Source: Perkinsus marinus ATCC 50983 (Eukaryota > Perkinsozoa > Perkinsida > Perkinsidae). Taken from it: a DNA stretch of 64,000 nucleotides. The notes beneath the pieces are model-generated. The model ran no database searches and was not told the DNA's origin. It saw only the letters and a program-made list of their open reading frames with translations. Within the stretch, counting starts at the first letter, position 1. Each line of letters begins with the position of its first letter. A program made the translations under genes and the position numbers. Below, one piece after another: positions 21,805-31,479 of the stretch. The DNA lies in assembly GCF_000006405.1 (NCBI RefSeq), contig NW_003206847.1, positions 391,370-455,369 of the forward strand, written 5' to 3'.

Positions 21805-22341
21805 TCACCTCCCTTGCTCGATGTCCATCTCCTCCCGCGGCGGCGTCTTGTCCACGAGCTTCTTCAGCAGGTAGATCTGTATGCCGCTGGCGATCAGACC
21901 GATTATACTGATCCCCAGAAGGAGTCCAACCAGTTTTACTGAGCAGCCCGCATCGTCCGCACCGACGCTGCCAGCTGGCGAATCTTCCGCAGCCTTGGGA
22001 GCACTGAGGATGGGACAAGTGAAATCGATGCGACAAGCCTTCATCCCTTACTCTTGCGTAGGGCTAGCAGTTGCTGGACTAGTCGTTCCCTCGATGACAG
22101 GGGTCGAGTTCAACTGCCCGACCGCCGGAGTGTAACTTCCTGGCGGCTCGAGGGTGATGCTCGACCAGTCGATACCAACTGCGGCTGGTGTGGATCTTGG
22201 ATCGTCAAGCACGATGCCTGATAGATCCACACCAGCCGGGGTCGGTGTCGGAACTAGTGCAGGCTCGATAGTGATCTTGGTCCAGTCTATGTCGCCAAAT
22301 GCCACGGCAGCAATAACGAGAATACTTGCGAAGGTTTGCAT
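21805..22341 (-). CDS. Small type I membrane protein, 162 aa, copy 1
   Basis: Two exons, 22341-22052 and 22003-21805, flank a 48-nt intron (GTAAGG...CATCCTCAG). MQTFASILVIAAVAFG is a signal peptide. The outer part is Pro/Thr-rich with two repeats of the type D-x-x-x-I-T-x-E-P/P-G-V-D (IDWTKITIEP, IDWSSITLEP). A 20-residue hydrophobic segment follows (LVGLLLGISIIGLIASGIQI), then a short charged tail (REEMDIEQGR). No known family. An acceptor-like ACTTTCAG lies seven bases before the ATG, typical of a trans-spliced leader site. It is likely a surface or secretory-pathway protein. Confidence 0.75.
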
Positions 22342-24019
22342 AGCAAGCTGAAAGTGTAACTACAGGAAGTGAGCTGCAATGATAATCTAAATCACATGGC
22401 AATCCCGCACGACCGTCCTCCTTGTTTTTGCGACCCGTGATGCACGTTTCGTGCAAGTCGCAGCAGACAAGTGCTACCAAGGCTGCAAGGTGCACGGTGC
22501 TCAATTTCCATGCCGCCCTGGGTCTTCGGATCGTGAAAAAATTGAGCAGTGTTGAATCAGTACTCTTGCTAGAGATGTATCCACCGGTCTCGAGGGGAAG
22601 TCGGACACTTGGAACAGCATGTGGTCCAAGAACCGTTCCGAGGGGTACGAGATCCGTACATGCGTCTTACTTATCTACGAATCATAGACTCTGACACCTT
22701 ATCCTCTTGATATACGGGCGCCATTATCAGTTATGGATCTTTAGTGGTGTTGGAAGTTGGCATTTATAATTTCTAACTCTGCAATGTCATGCTTTCACGA
22801 TGGGAGTTTCACCGATGACATCTTCTTGATTTCCTTGAAGCGTACTGCGTTCAAGACTTGAGTAAGAAGTAGCGGGTCGCATTGACAAGCAATGATTTAG
22901 TGATTCATGTTATTCACGGTCCGCTCCCCACTGCTTGGGCATGCCTTACCATCCGCCATAAATAGTGTTTACAATTAAGAAACGTGCATTGCGTCACGGT
23001 GAGCCATAGGCATAATCCCTCAGCGAACTTGGAGGGTATGTCATTTTATCTGAGGGAGAATGCCATGTGAAAAGGTTAGGTCACTGACCACTTTACGAAG
23101 CACACTGCGGATTTGTGGGCGCTTCGGTCAGGCCGTTGTACACCCTGTGTATTGACGGACTCTGTACTACAAACTTTCTAGTACAAAGCCCAAGTTTTAT
23201 CTTCATGTCAATCTCTGCGTAGCCTTCACAGGGCATTTTGCCACCATGACGGCGACTTGCGTGATGACTCCCCTACCACCGCATTTAAGGTCCCAAGTTC
23301 GATCGGTGCCGTCAGCAGTGGAGGAAGTTGCCGGATCGGTCGGAGTATACTAAAGGGCCTTTAGTAAAGGCTACACCACGCCAAGGTTACCTCAGAGGGG
23401 TATGTGGGTCCCACATTGTGGGAAGTCCTTGCTGAACGCACACATCATCATCATACACGTGCTAACATATTTCCTGACATGCGGGACGGTGGCACGTACC
23501 ACAAGGGAAGTTCGAGAACCTAGGGGTACGAGCAGCGAGGGCACTCGGCGTGGGCCGGAACTTTTCCTGCGGGTCATTGGATTGGCAAGACTGTTGCAAG
23601 TGTAGTACACCTTTTAAAGACCTATTTCGCGTCAAGTAAGATTAGTTTCGGAGGACACACAAACATCCTCGCCAAGATAGGCCTGCGAAAGGTGTTGTAG
23701 TATGTAGAAGACTTAACTCTGCCGTGCGAGCTCGTCCCAAACAGGTGAGTCCGTTAAACTCAAGTACGCACGATTTCTTCTACAGATATTAGAGCACGAC
23801 CTTAACAGTGGTCCATGATGGACCGTCCATCTACTTAACACGAATCGTGTCCTCTACACGGTCGAGGCTTGATTATATTAGGTACTGATCGGCTGCATGT
23901 GAGAAGCACTGCAACCACATGCTAGACTCTGCTGAACAGCAGGTGGATAAATGAGAGGATCCTTTCACGCCAGTCGGTCGATCATCAGTATACTCGTTAG
24001 TTTTGTTCGTCCGACCTGA

Positions 24020-24063
24020 CACACGGTTCATGGTACACTATAGAGTATACCGTGAACCGTGTG
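24020..24063. repeat. 20-bp hairpin with 4-nt loop, unit 2
   Basis: Same left arm as the unit 1 hairpin; the right arm AGTATACCGTGAACCGTGTG differs at other positions. The stem still pairs at 18 of 20 positions in both copies. Confidence 0.75.
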
Positions 24064-24360
24064 TCGGATGATGCCTGTTGCAAATTCTTTCATCCGAGTT
24101 GTGACCTAACTGTCCCAGATCTGAACACTCGAGAACACGAGGAATGCGTTGCTCAACATCAACTCATTATTCACGCATGCTAGAATGGACATGCATCAGG
24201 TGTAAAGCATCTAGGAGCCGATCACAGCCTCCTTCACCGATGTTCCTGCAACTTCTTGGGTCCTGTACCTGAATGCGTATAATAAACGGTTAACTCTTAG
24301 TGATGCTGATCGGTAATTTGGAGTTCGGGCTTTCGATTGTGAGACGCCGACTACTGTCTT

Positions 24361-24899
24361 TCACCTCCCTTGCTCGATGTCCATCTCCTCCCGCGGCGGC
24401 GTCTTGTCCACGAGCTTCTTCAGCAGGTAGATCTGTATGCCGCTGGCGATCAGACCGATTATACTGATCCCCAGAAGGAGTCCAACCAGTTCTACTGAGC
24501 AGCTTGCATCGTCCGCACCGACGCTGCCAGCTGGCGAATCTTCCGCAGCCTTGGGAGCACTGAGGATGGGACAAGTGAAATCGATGCGACAAGCCTTCAT
24601 CCCTTACTCTTGCGTAGGGCTAGCAGTTGCTGGACTAGTCGTTCCCTTGATGACAGGGGTCGAGTTCAACTGCCCGACCGCCGGAGTGTAACTTCCTGGC
24701 GGCTCGAGGGTGATGCTCGACCAGTCGATACCAACTGCGGCTGGGTGTGGAATCTTGGATCGTCAAGCACGATGCCTGACAGATCCACACCAGCCGGGGT
24801 CGGTGTCGGAACTAGTGGAGGCTCGATAGTGATCTTGGTCCAGTCTATGTCGCCAAATGCCACGGCAGCAATAACGAGAATACTTGCGAAGGTTTGCAT
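24361..24899 (-). pseudogene. Type I membrane protein, copy 2, frameshifted
   Basis: Same architecture as copy 1: signal peptide, repeat region, 48-nt intron with the same splice sites, TM segment and tail. Two single-base insertions near 24744-24754 shift the frame after LDDPRF, so the extracellular repeat joins no TM segment. Either the copy is dead or the two inserted bases are assembly errors. The TM half stays open (SPAGSVGADDASCSVELVG). Confidence 0.65.
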
Positions 24900-25709
24900 A
24901 GCAAACTGAAAGTGTAACTACAGGAAGTGAGCTGCAATGATAATCTAAATCACATGGCAATCCCGCACGACCGTCCTCCTTGCTTTTGCGACCCGTGATG
25001 CACGTTTCGTGCAAGTCGCAGCAGATAAGTGCTACCAAGGCTGCAAGGTGCACGGTGCTCAATTTCCATGCCGCCCTGGGTCTTCGGGTCGTGAAAAAAT
25101 TGAGCAGTGTTGAATCAGTACTCTTGCCACCGGTCTCGAGGGGAAGTCGGACACTTGGAACAGCATGTGGTCCAAGAACCGTTCCGAGGGGTACGAGATC
25201 CGTACATGCGTCTTATTTATCTACGAATCATAGATTATGACACCTTATCCTCTTGATATACGGGCGCCATTATCAGTTATGGATCTTAAGTGGTGTTGGA
25301 AGTTGGCATTTACATTTTCTTGATTTCCTTAAAGCGTACTGCGTTCAAGACTTGACTAGGAAGTAGCAGGTCGCATTGACAAGCAATGATTTAGTGATTC
25401 ATGTTATTCACGGTCCGCTCCCCACTGCTTGGGCATGCCTTACTATCCGCCCTGAATAGTTTTTACAATTAAGAAACGTGCATTGCGTCACAGTGAGTCA
25501 TAGGCATAGTCCCTCAGGGAGCTTAGAGGGTATGTCATTTTATTTGGAATCCTGGTGAGGGGGAATGCCATGTCGTGTGAAAAGGTTAGGGTGACCACTT
25601 GTCACTGACCAGCTTACGAAGCACACTGCGGATTTGTGGGCGCTTCCGTCAGGCCGTTGCACACTCTCTGTATTGACGGACTCTATACTACGAAGCCCAA
25701 GTTTTATTT

Positions 25710-26690
25710 TCATGTCATGTTTATTTTCAAACCCCAACAACCCGAACCCGATTTCCCGGTATCCAGCGGGTTTCATTTGGACGTAGCAGCCATTTTGCGG
25801 ATGATGGGCTGCCACTACGAAATCGAGGTAGTTTAACTGGTTGGGCTGTCTTCCAGGTTATCGTTGGTTGACTATGTAGCATTTTAGGACAAGGTCATGC
25901 CCTTCATACTGGACGTCACTATAACCGCGAACCAGGCAGCTCGGGTAAACTCAGAAGAGGCTGCTCGTGATGGCTTCGAGAAAGAAGAGCGAGCTAGTCG
26001 CGTGGTGGAGTGGTTGAAAGCTCAACAGCGGTTGCAGTGTGTTAAGGTCATGCTAATACTTACTGTCAGTTTCTGAACTCAGTGTTTCGGGAAGTCTGTT
26101 GGTCTTTACTTGGGTCGGATGAGTCCGTATTGTAGATCAGTGCTTTCCACTTGACGATCAGGTTGCAGCACTTGACGATCAGGAGGTGGATCGTTCTGTT
26201 GCAGCAGTTAAGCTGTTTATGAATTAGTAGGGAGGAAGAGAAGACCACTGCAGATGCACACAGACAGCAGAGTTCTAAGGTTGCCATCTGCTGCCGATCA
26301 TGTCAGGATGGACTACTCCCTGGGCTCTTCGTCAGAAGCACTCTGTTGAGCAGATCAGGCTGCTGTTGCTGGATATATTCACTCTGATGGTGGGATAATC
26401 AATGATCCGATGGTAGGGTGAAGGGCGAGCTCTATTCCATCTTCAGAGTGTATGCAGGTGAAGAATCGAGACACCAGTCCCAGCGGCCTCCAGAGGTGGA
26501 GTGCGTAGAACCCACATTTGCCATATTTTGCGTACCATCGTCGATTTTCGTGGCGCGCGGTAACTGTTGATGTGTCGGTCCGATATTGATACCATGACCA
26601 CGCTGAATAGCGACTCGTTCTCGTCCCAACTGTTATTGAGTTTTAGTCCAGGAGGGACTGTCGATCTAATAGATCACTCTGGTTTGTAAG
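25710..26690 (+). other. Intergenic, with a small charged ORF relic
   Basis: A 59-codon frame at 25897-26076 reads like a helical coiled segment (EEAARDGFEKEERASRVVEW). It ends at a stop and has no partner exon that I can join. It may be an orphan exon or relic. The rest shows a short tandem repeat (CACTTGACGATCAGG, twice, near 26150-26185) and no gene. Confidence 0.35.
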
Positions 26691-26693
26691 TCG

Positions 26694-27840
26694 ATGTCGT
26701 CATCATGTCTGAGGGAATGTGTTGAAGATGAGGAGGATGAGGAGGAGGAGTTCACACCCCTCCACAAGGCTCGGCTACATGAGCCTACTGCTGTACGGGG
26801 CGTGGGAGTGGCTGATGATATTGGCGGTAGGCCTGACATGGAGGACTCCTTTGTATTCGTGGATGGATTTGGCGGCAAGAGGAGCTCGGCATTCATGGCG
26901 ATGTAGGCGGGGTGTGGTATGGCGATGGGCCGGAATTGTCGACGTATATATCGAGTGAAAATTCAATCTAGAATCCATTTACGTTTCTGAATCGGAAATA
27001 CAGTAAGCTTAGATACGATGGGCATGGTGGGAGGCGATGTGTTGATTTTGTATGCAAACGGTTACACCACAAATTGCTGGAAAATTTGACGCTAGAGCCC
27101 CCTCCAGAGCAGGAAGAGGTGGAGAAGGGTGATAAGCCAGGCCCATCGCCGTGGTCGACTATGTCGTTCAAAACGGCGATGTCAACAGGTAGGGGCGCGC
27201 TATTGTCGCTGATGGCGCAGTGTCGAATGCCAGGCTCAACCTTGGGTGCGTCTATTCCTGTTCGGCGACGATATATGTACGCCACGGAGGCTCTTGTTAA
27301 TGCCTATACTCAGACTGACGAGGCATTTCGGAATGAGCTGCAGTCGTTGGAAGGCGGATGTATGTCAACTCATACCACTCCTCCTTCACTTTTTCTCTCT
27401 ATAGGCACTGCTGTGACCTGTCTATTGCAATATGAGTTTGGTGGAGATAGGACTATTTATTGTGCTCATGTTGGTAAGGAGTCGAACGAGGCACTACTGA
27501 TGACCAGCCGTAACGCCTTCAGGCGACTCAAGAGCTGTACTGTGCAGAGGACGGAAGGCGCTGCGACTGACTAGTGCTAGTGATCATAAGGCTACTGACC
27601 CAGTAGAAGTGGCACGAATTACTCAAAAAGGAGGCAGGGATTAATCGGGCTCATGCTGTGGCAGAGAGCTGTGGTGTCGACGCAGGTATAGTGGTGAATG
27701 ACAGAGTTAATGGAATGCTGGCAATAGCCAGGGCCTTGGGAGACTTCCGCTTGAAACGAACGATATCAGCCCAGATGGTGGCGCGGGCGGCGGAGGCTCG
27801 AGAGAAGGGCGAGGAACTCCCTCCAATTCTTGGTAGTGTG

Positions 27841-27935
<95 letters not shown>

Positions 27936-28365
27936 CTGAGGGCGGAGCTTGGGTTAGCAGGTAACGTTACCGATATAGTATCTAACATACCGGATGTGTC
28001 CAGTATTGTCCTCAAGGAGACACTGGACCACTTCTTGATACTGGCTTGTGATGGGGTATGGGACGTCGTATCGGATCAGGAGGCGGTAGCCCAATGACTG
28101 TGGTAGTTTCGTGGCGCGCGAAATGTGGCAGCAGGTTGATGTGATATTGGAGGTCTTATCGAAGCTCACCCAAGCTCAGCTGTCCATGGCAAAGAATGAG
28201 CAAAAGAAATGTCCTCTGCGATGCGGAAATGTGGCTCAGATAGCAGCCACGGCGCTGGTCAGTAGTTCTTCCATAGCAAGGGGTAGTGGTAGTGTCTGGC
28301 AGGTAGAGGAAGCCTTGAGTCGTGGTAGCATGGATAACGTTACTGTGATGATAGTACTATTGTAA
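26694..28365 (+). CDS. PP2C-family protein phosphatase, multi-exon, with frame breaks
   Basis: Metal-dependent Ser/Thr phosphatase. Exons 26694-26902, 27013-27359, 27405-27473, 27523-27832 and 27961 to about 28095, then 28111-28365; introns 110, 45, 49 and 128 nt. Motifs in order: GGRPDMEDSFV, AIYDGHGG (metal Asp), GCTAVTCLL, HVGDSRAVL, VNGMLAIARALGDF, LILACDGVWDVVSDQEAV and SRGSMDNVTVMIVLL. All metal-binding Asp residues are present. Two breaks remain: a one-base excess at the run AAAAA near 27626, where the frame returns as GINRAHAVAESCGV, and a discontinuity at 28090-28115 after DQEAVAQ. They may be assembly indels or show a dying gene. Intron 27833-27960 is filled by a TAC microsatellite. 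Confidence 0.82.
27840..27935 (+). repeat. (TAC)32 microsatellite in PP2C intron
   Basis: An uninterrupted TAC run of about 96 bases inside the intron 27833-27960. The exons flanking it join as PPILG|NVTDIV in frame when it is removed. Confidence 0.9.
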
Positions 28366-28369
28366 GCTC

Positions 28370-29363
28370 TCATCATCATCGTCATTACATGCTTATACAC
28401 TTTAGCACGTACACTGATTATCCAGTACCACAATCACGTTGTTGAGCTCAGTATGGTCACAATCCTTGTCGTCTACCTTCGTGATTCTGAAGACACTCTT
28501 ATTTTTTGCGGGGGGAATTGCCAAAAAAGGACTTCATTTCTTTTCACTGATGCTGTTGTGTTGAGTGAATCGAGTATCCGATACACAGAATCGACGCGAC
28601 TTAACCATCATCAGCAAATCACCTTCATTAACGTTCATAACAAGCGCGTGTAATAGATGCTGTTTGAAAGATTCAATGAGAAATTCCCTGAGAGCATCGC
28701 ACTGATTCAGTTATGATATCCGGCATATATATGACTCGAGACCAGTAGCAGAGGGAGGGAGCTTTTGCTAGTGAGTCCCCTACCGGTATGATCAGGAAAC
28801 AAACCTCGTGCTGGTCGGCACAGCTAGCTTAAAAGCGAAGTCTCGAAGGCTACCAAGTGTTCTCGGTGCTTCATAAGGAATGTTTCTGTGAGTTCAAAGT
28901 CCAACGCCTACAACAACACGGCTTAGTTAGACTCGCTGCACATTAGCTCCCGAGAGATCAGTTCAAGCCATTCAAATTGTCTACTTTCATCGTGCCATTG
29001 AGTCTAGCCTCCGCCAATGTACTTCCTTTCCTCTGAAGAATGTTTGATTGTCACTATACCACCTCTACTCGGAAGTCATGGTGATTTTCCTCCAAAACCC
29101 GCCCCACCACGACTATGCAGATAAGTTTACACACGAATAGAAACAACATCTCTCGTCTGGTTCGAACAGGTGCTAGTGGCCAATCTGAGATTCCCAATCG
29201 TATTTCATCGGATGTTGGTTACCACACTGTCACTAAACTACACAAATCCAAGCATTCTCTTTCTGCGGAAACCAGCAGATATAATTGTACACAATACATT
29301 TGAATGGTAAGCATCAAGTTTAAGCAAAACATAATACAACGTCAAGAGCCACTCCCCAGTCAG
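28370..29363. other. Intergenic between convergent PP2C and BRAP-like genes
   Basis: Contains the 3' flanks of both genes. No exon, RNA or repeat recognised. Confidence 0.45.
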
Positions 29364-31040
29364 TCAACGCCGGCCCCGCCGAGCACGACGATTCCCAGCA
29401 TTCTGCGCTATGACGAAACTGCCCTGTACGTCGGCATCAGTAGCGCCCGATTTCCGGACTTGGGCTCGCATGCTCAAGTACTGCTTTAAATCATTGATTT
29501 GCTCTCGAAGGTCGGCCTTCTCATCGTGGAGCTTCTTCGTCCGAACCTGTACAGTCATACTGCATGCCGTCTACACCGAGCTGTTGAATGATATTCACCG
29601 TCGATGCTATTTGTCGCCGTTGCAGATCTTTCTTCAGCCGAGCCACTTCTTCACGAAGTTCTTGCCTTTGGTCGTCCAAATCGCTGCAATCAACACGTAA
29701 CCTGACATGAACACCTCCCAGGCCCTCCGTGCCGCAGAGCTCACCGTTCCAATGAAGCCTTGATATCCTCTTCCTCTGACCTTAGCTGGGCTCTGTCTTC
29801 CTCAACACTATCGAGCTCATCCTTAGCATCGCAGAGTCTCGACAGTACTTCATCACGTTGACCCGTGGCATTGGAATAGCTGACGTCAATACACTGCCAA
29901 CAGGCTCGGGTTGGATCGCGCGGACCTCTCTCTATTTCGTGCGCGAATTTCCTCAAATATATCCTCGTAATGTTGCTGCTGCGACTCCTGCAGGGTAGCA
30001 TACACCTCGTTGAACTCGGACATGATATTTTCCTCGTCTCCTTGCAGTATTTTCTTCGCAACATGTTTGACCTTCTTACACGAATCTACCACGGCAACTA
30101 CTGAGTACTTTCCCGAGTGTGGGAAAATATGCACATGGTCAACCACATGTGTTGGTGACAATATAAAGGTTCTGAGAAAATTTTGGGAGATTCTCATTAG
30201 TTTCCAAACTTGTACGTAAATTCTTTAGTTAGTGAGGAAACTCTTTGACTCAGCTGAGGAGAGCAAACATATATTCCATCACTGAATTCCCCCGCCTCTC
30301 CTGAGCACCTTTGCTATCATCACTACCCTCCCCATCGGCACAGCCATCTTGAGAGGCCCTGCCTGTGAGCCCAACGTAGCCGCCTTCAGAGAAATCAAAC
30401 ACCGACTGAGTGGAGACCTGACAAGCAAAATTAACAGCGAATTCAACGACCTCAAGTACCTGCATGGCAAAGGCGTGATCAGACTCCAGGAAGTGGGCAT
30501 ATGCATGAGTATAGTGGTGGCGGTCGTCCACCAAGAATGTTTCCTCGATTAAGCTTGGATACCCTTGAGTGTCACAGCCTAGCAAAACTATTCTCCGCTG
30601 CATGACGATGATGCATTACAGCCTATAAAGCCACAGACTAGACAAACCATCAACTTCATCGCATCCGCCTCCCCACACACGTCACAGCTACTACATCTGA
30701 GAAGCAGAGATATGCAAAAGAAATCTTTACAAAGTAGTCTCACCGTGACGGGTATTGCTGGAAGCGACATACTGGGCATGACCTGTCACACCATTTCGAG
30801 AGGCACTTCCAATGGAAACTGTGACCGCATAATATCGTCAATGCAACTCCACCGCCTCCACAAGATGCCTGCCCGCCAGTAGAAGTCGCACTGGGGGAGT
30901 ACCTTAGAGCTCACGAGGTGACTAAGGAGGAATGATGTGTTTTTTACAGTAGTGGATCGAGACATATACTGCATTGATGGTCTTTGGTGAGAACCGGCGC
31001 GAAGAGCTGTACCGGTGCTAAAACGTCATCTACGGATTTC
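29364..31040 (-). CDS. BRAP-like E3 ubiquitin ligase (RING-H2, UBP zinc finger, coiled coil)
   Basis: Exons on the minus strand: about 31040-30948, 30890-30744, 30696-30620, 30578-30460, 30417-30283, 30107-29926, 29879-29745, 29701-29599 and 29546-29364; frame holds at every junction. The order matches BRCA1-associated protein: RING (CSICLDPL...[13 protein letters not shown]...CPVCR), UBP zinc finger ([35 protein letters not shown]) and a long coiled coil ([33 protein letters not shown]). BRAP proteins ubiquitinate and scaffold in Ras/MAPK signalling; the substrates here are unknown. Introns are 41-57 nt, except 30108-30282 (175 nt), which is a transposon. The usual N-terminal BRAP2 domain was not found upstream; more 5' exons probably exist. 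Confidence 0.82.
30115..30284 (+). mobile_element. hAT-like MITE forming an intron of the BRAP-like gene
   Basis: GAGTGTGGGAAAATATG at one end, CATATATTCCATCACTG at the other. Flanking 8-mers ACTTTCCC and AATTCCCC match at 6 of 8. Removing the element and one flank restores an uninterrupted frame (RRGNYSVVAVV). With it present, donor CA|GTGATGG and acceptor GGGAAAG give an in-frame splice with one extra Ser. Confidence 0.88.
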
Positions 31041-31298
31041 GAGATGGCGCCGTCAATACGGCAACCAGTGACCTCCAGCAAAGGCAGGGAACTACCTAAG
31101 TCGCCACGTGATTACTATGCGGACACAGAAGAGTGCTACTGGCTCCTCCGACAAGCTGCCTGGCATTGGCGTGGGAATCTGATCCTCCTACTAGGACTAG
31201 GAGTAGATAAGACTCAGGGTAAGGCCCATGCAGGACCTGATGACCAAGAGAAGGTACTGTTACATAATATTTAATACTATTATTTTATTTTATTGGAC

Positions 31299-31472
31299 CA
31301 GTGTGGGAAATATGCGCATAGTCAACTACATGTGTAGGTGACATCTGTGAAAATTTTGAGGAAAAATTGCGAAAATTCTCATCAGTTTCTGTACACTCTT
31401 ACCGTTTCGTATGTTCACTCCTGTAATTAGTGAAGAAACTCATAAACCCAGTTGACGTGTCTTCTATCACTC
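31299..31472 (+). mobile_element. hAT-like MITE, intergenic
   Basis: Begins CAGTGTGGGAAATATGC, ends CTTCTATCACTC. Flanks TATTGGAC and TATTAGGC agree at 6 of 8. Confidence 0.85.
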
Positions 31473-31479
31473 TATTAGG

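Larger units (their letters stand above)
21112..23210. repeat. Tandem duplication, unit 1
   Basis: About 2.1 kb, nearly identical to 23673-25705 in the same orientation. It begins near GCGAAAGGTGTTGTAGTATG and ends near AAGCCCAAGTTTTAT. It carries one small gene (21805-22341, minus), a long hairpin and noncoding sequence. Indels up to about 60 bases separate the units. Confidence 0.9.
23673..25705. repeat. Tandem duplication, unit 2
   Basis: Second unit of the 2-kb direct duplication, separated from unit 1 by about 460 unique bases. Its hairpin is at 24020-24063 and its gene copy at 24361-24899. Confidence 0.9.

Noticed and set aside
21734-22036. 100-codon Arg/Gln-rich minus ORF (and 24290-24592)
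   Set aside because: Alternative frame of the second exon of the membrane protein gene.
22044-22052. Stop-codon readthrough between two in-frame ORFs
   Set aside because: A 48-nt GT-AG intron explains the data better.
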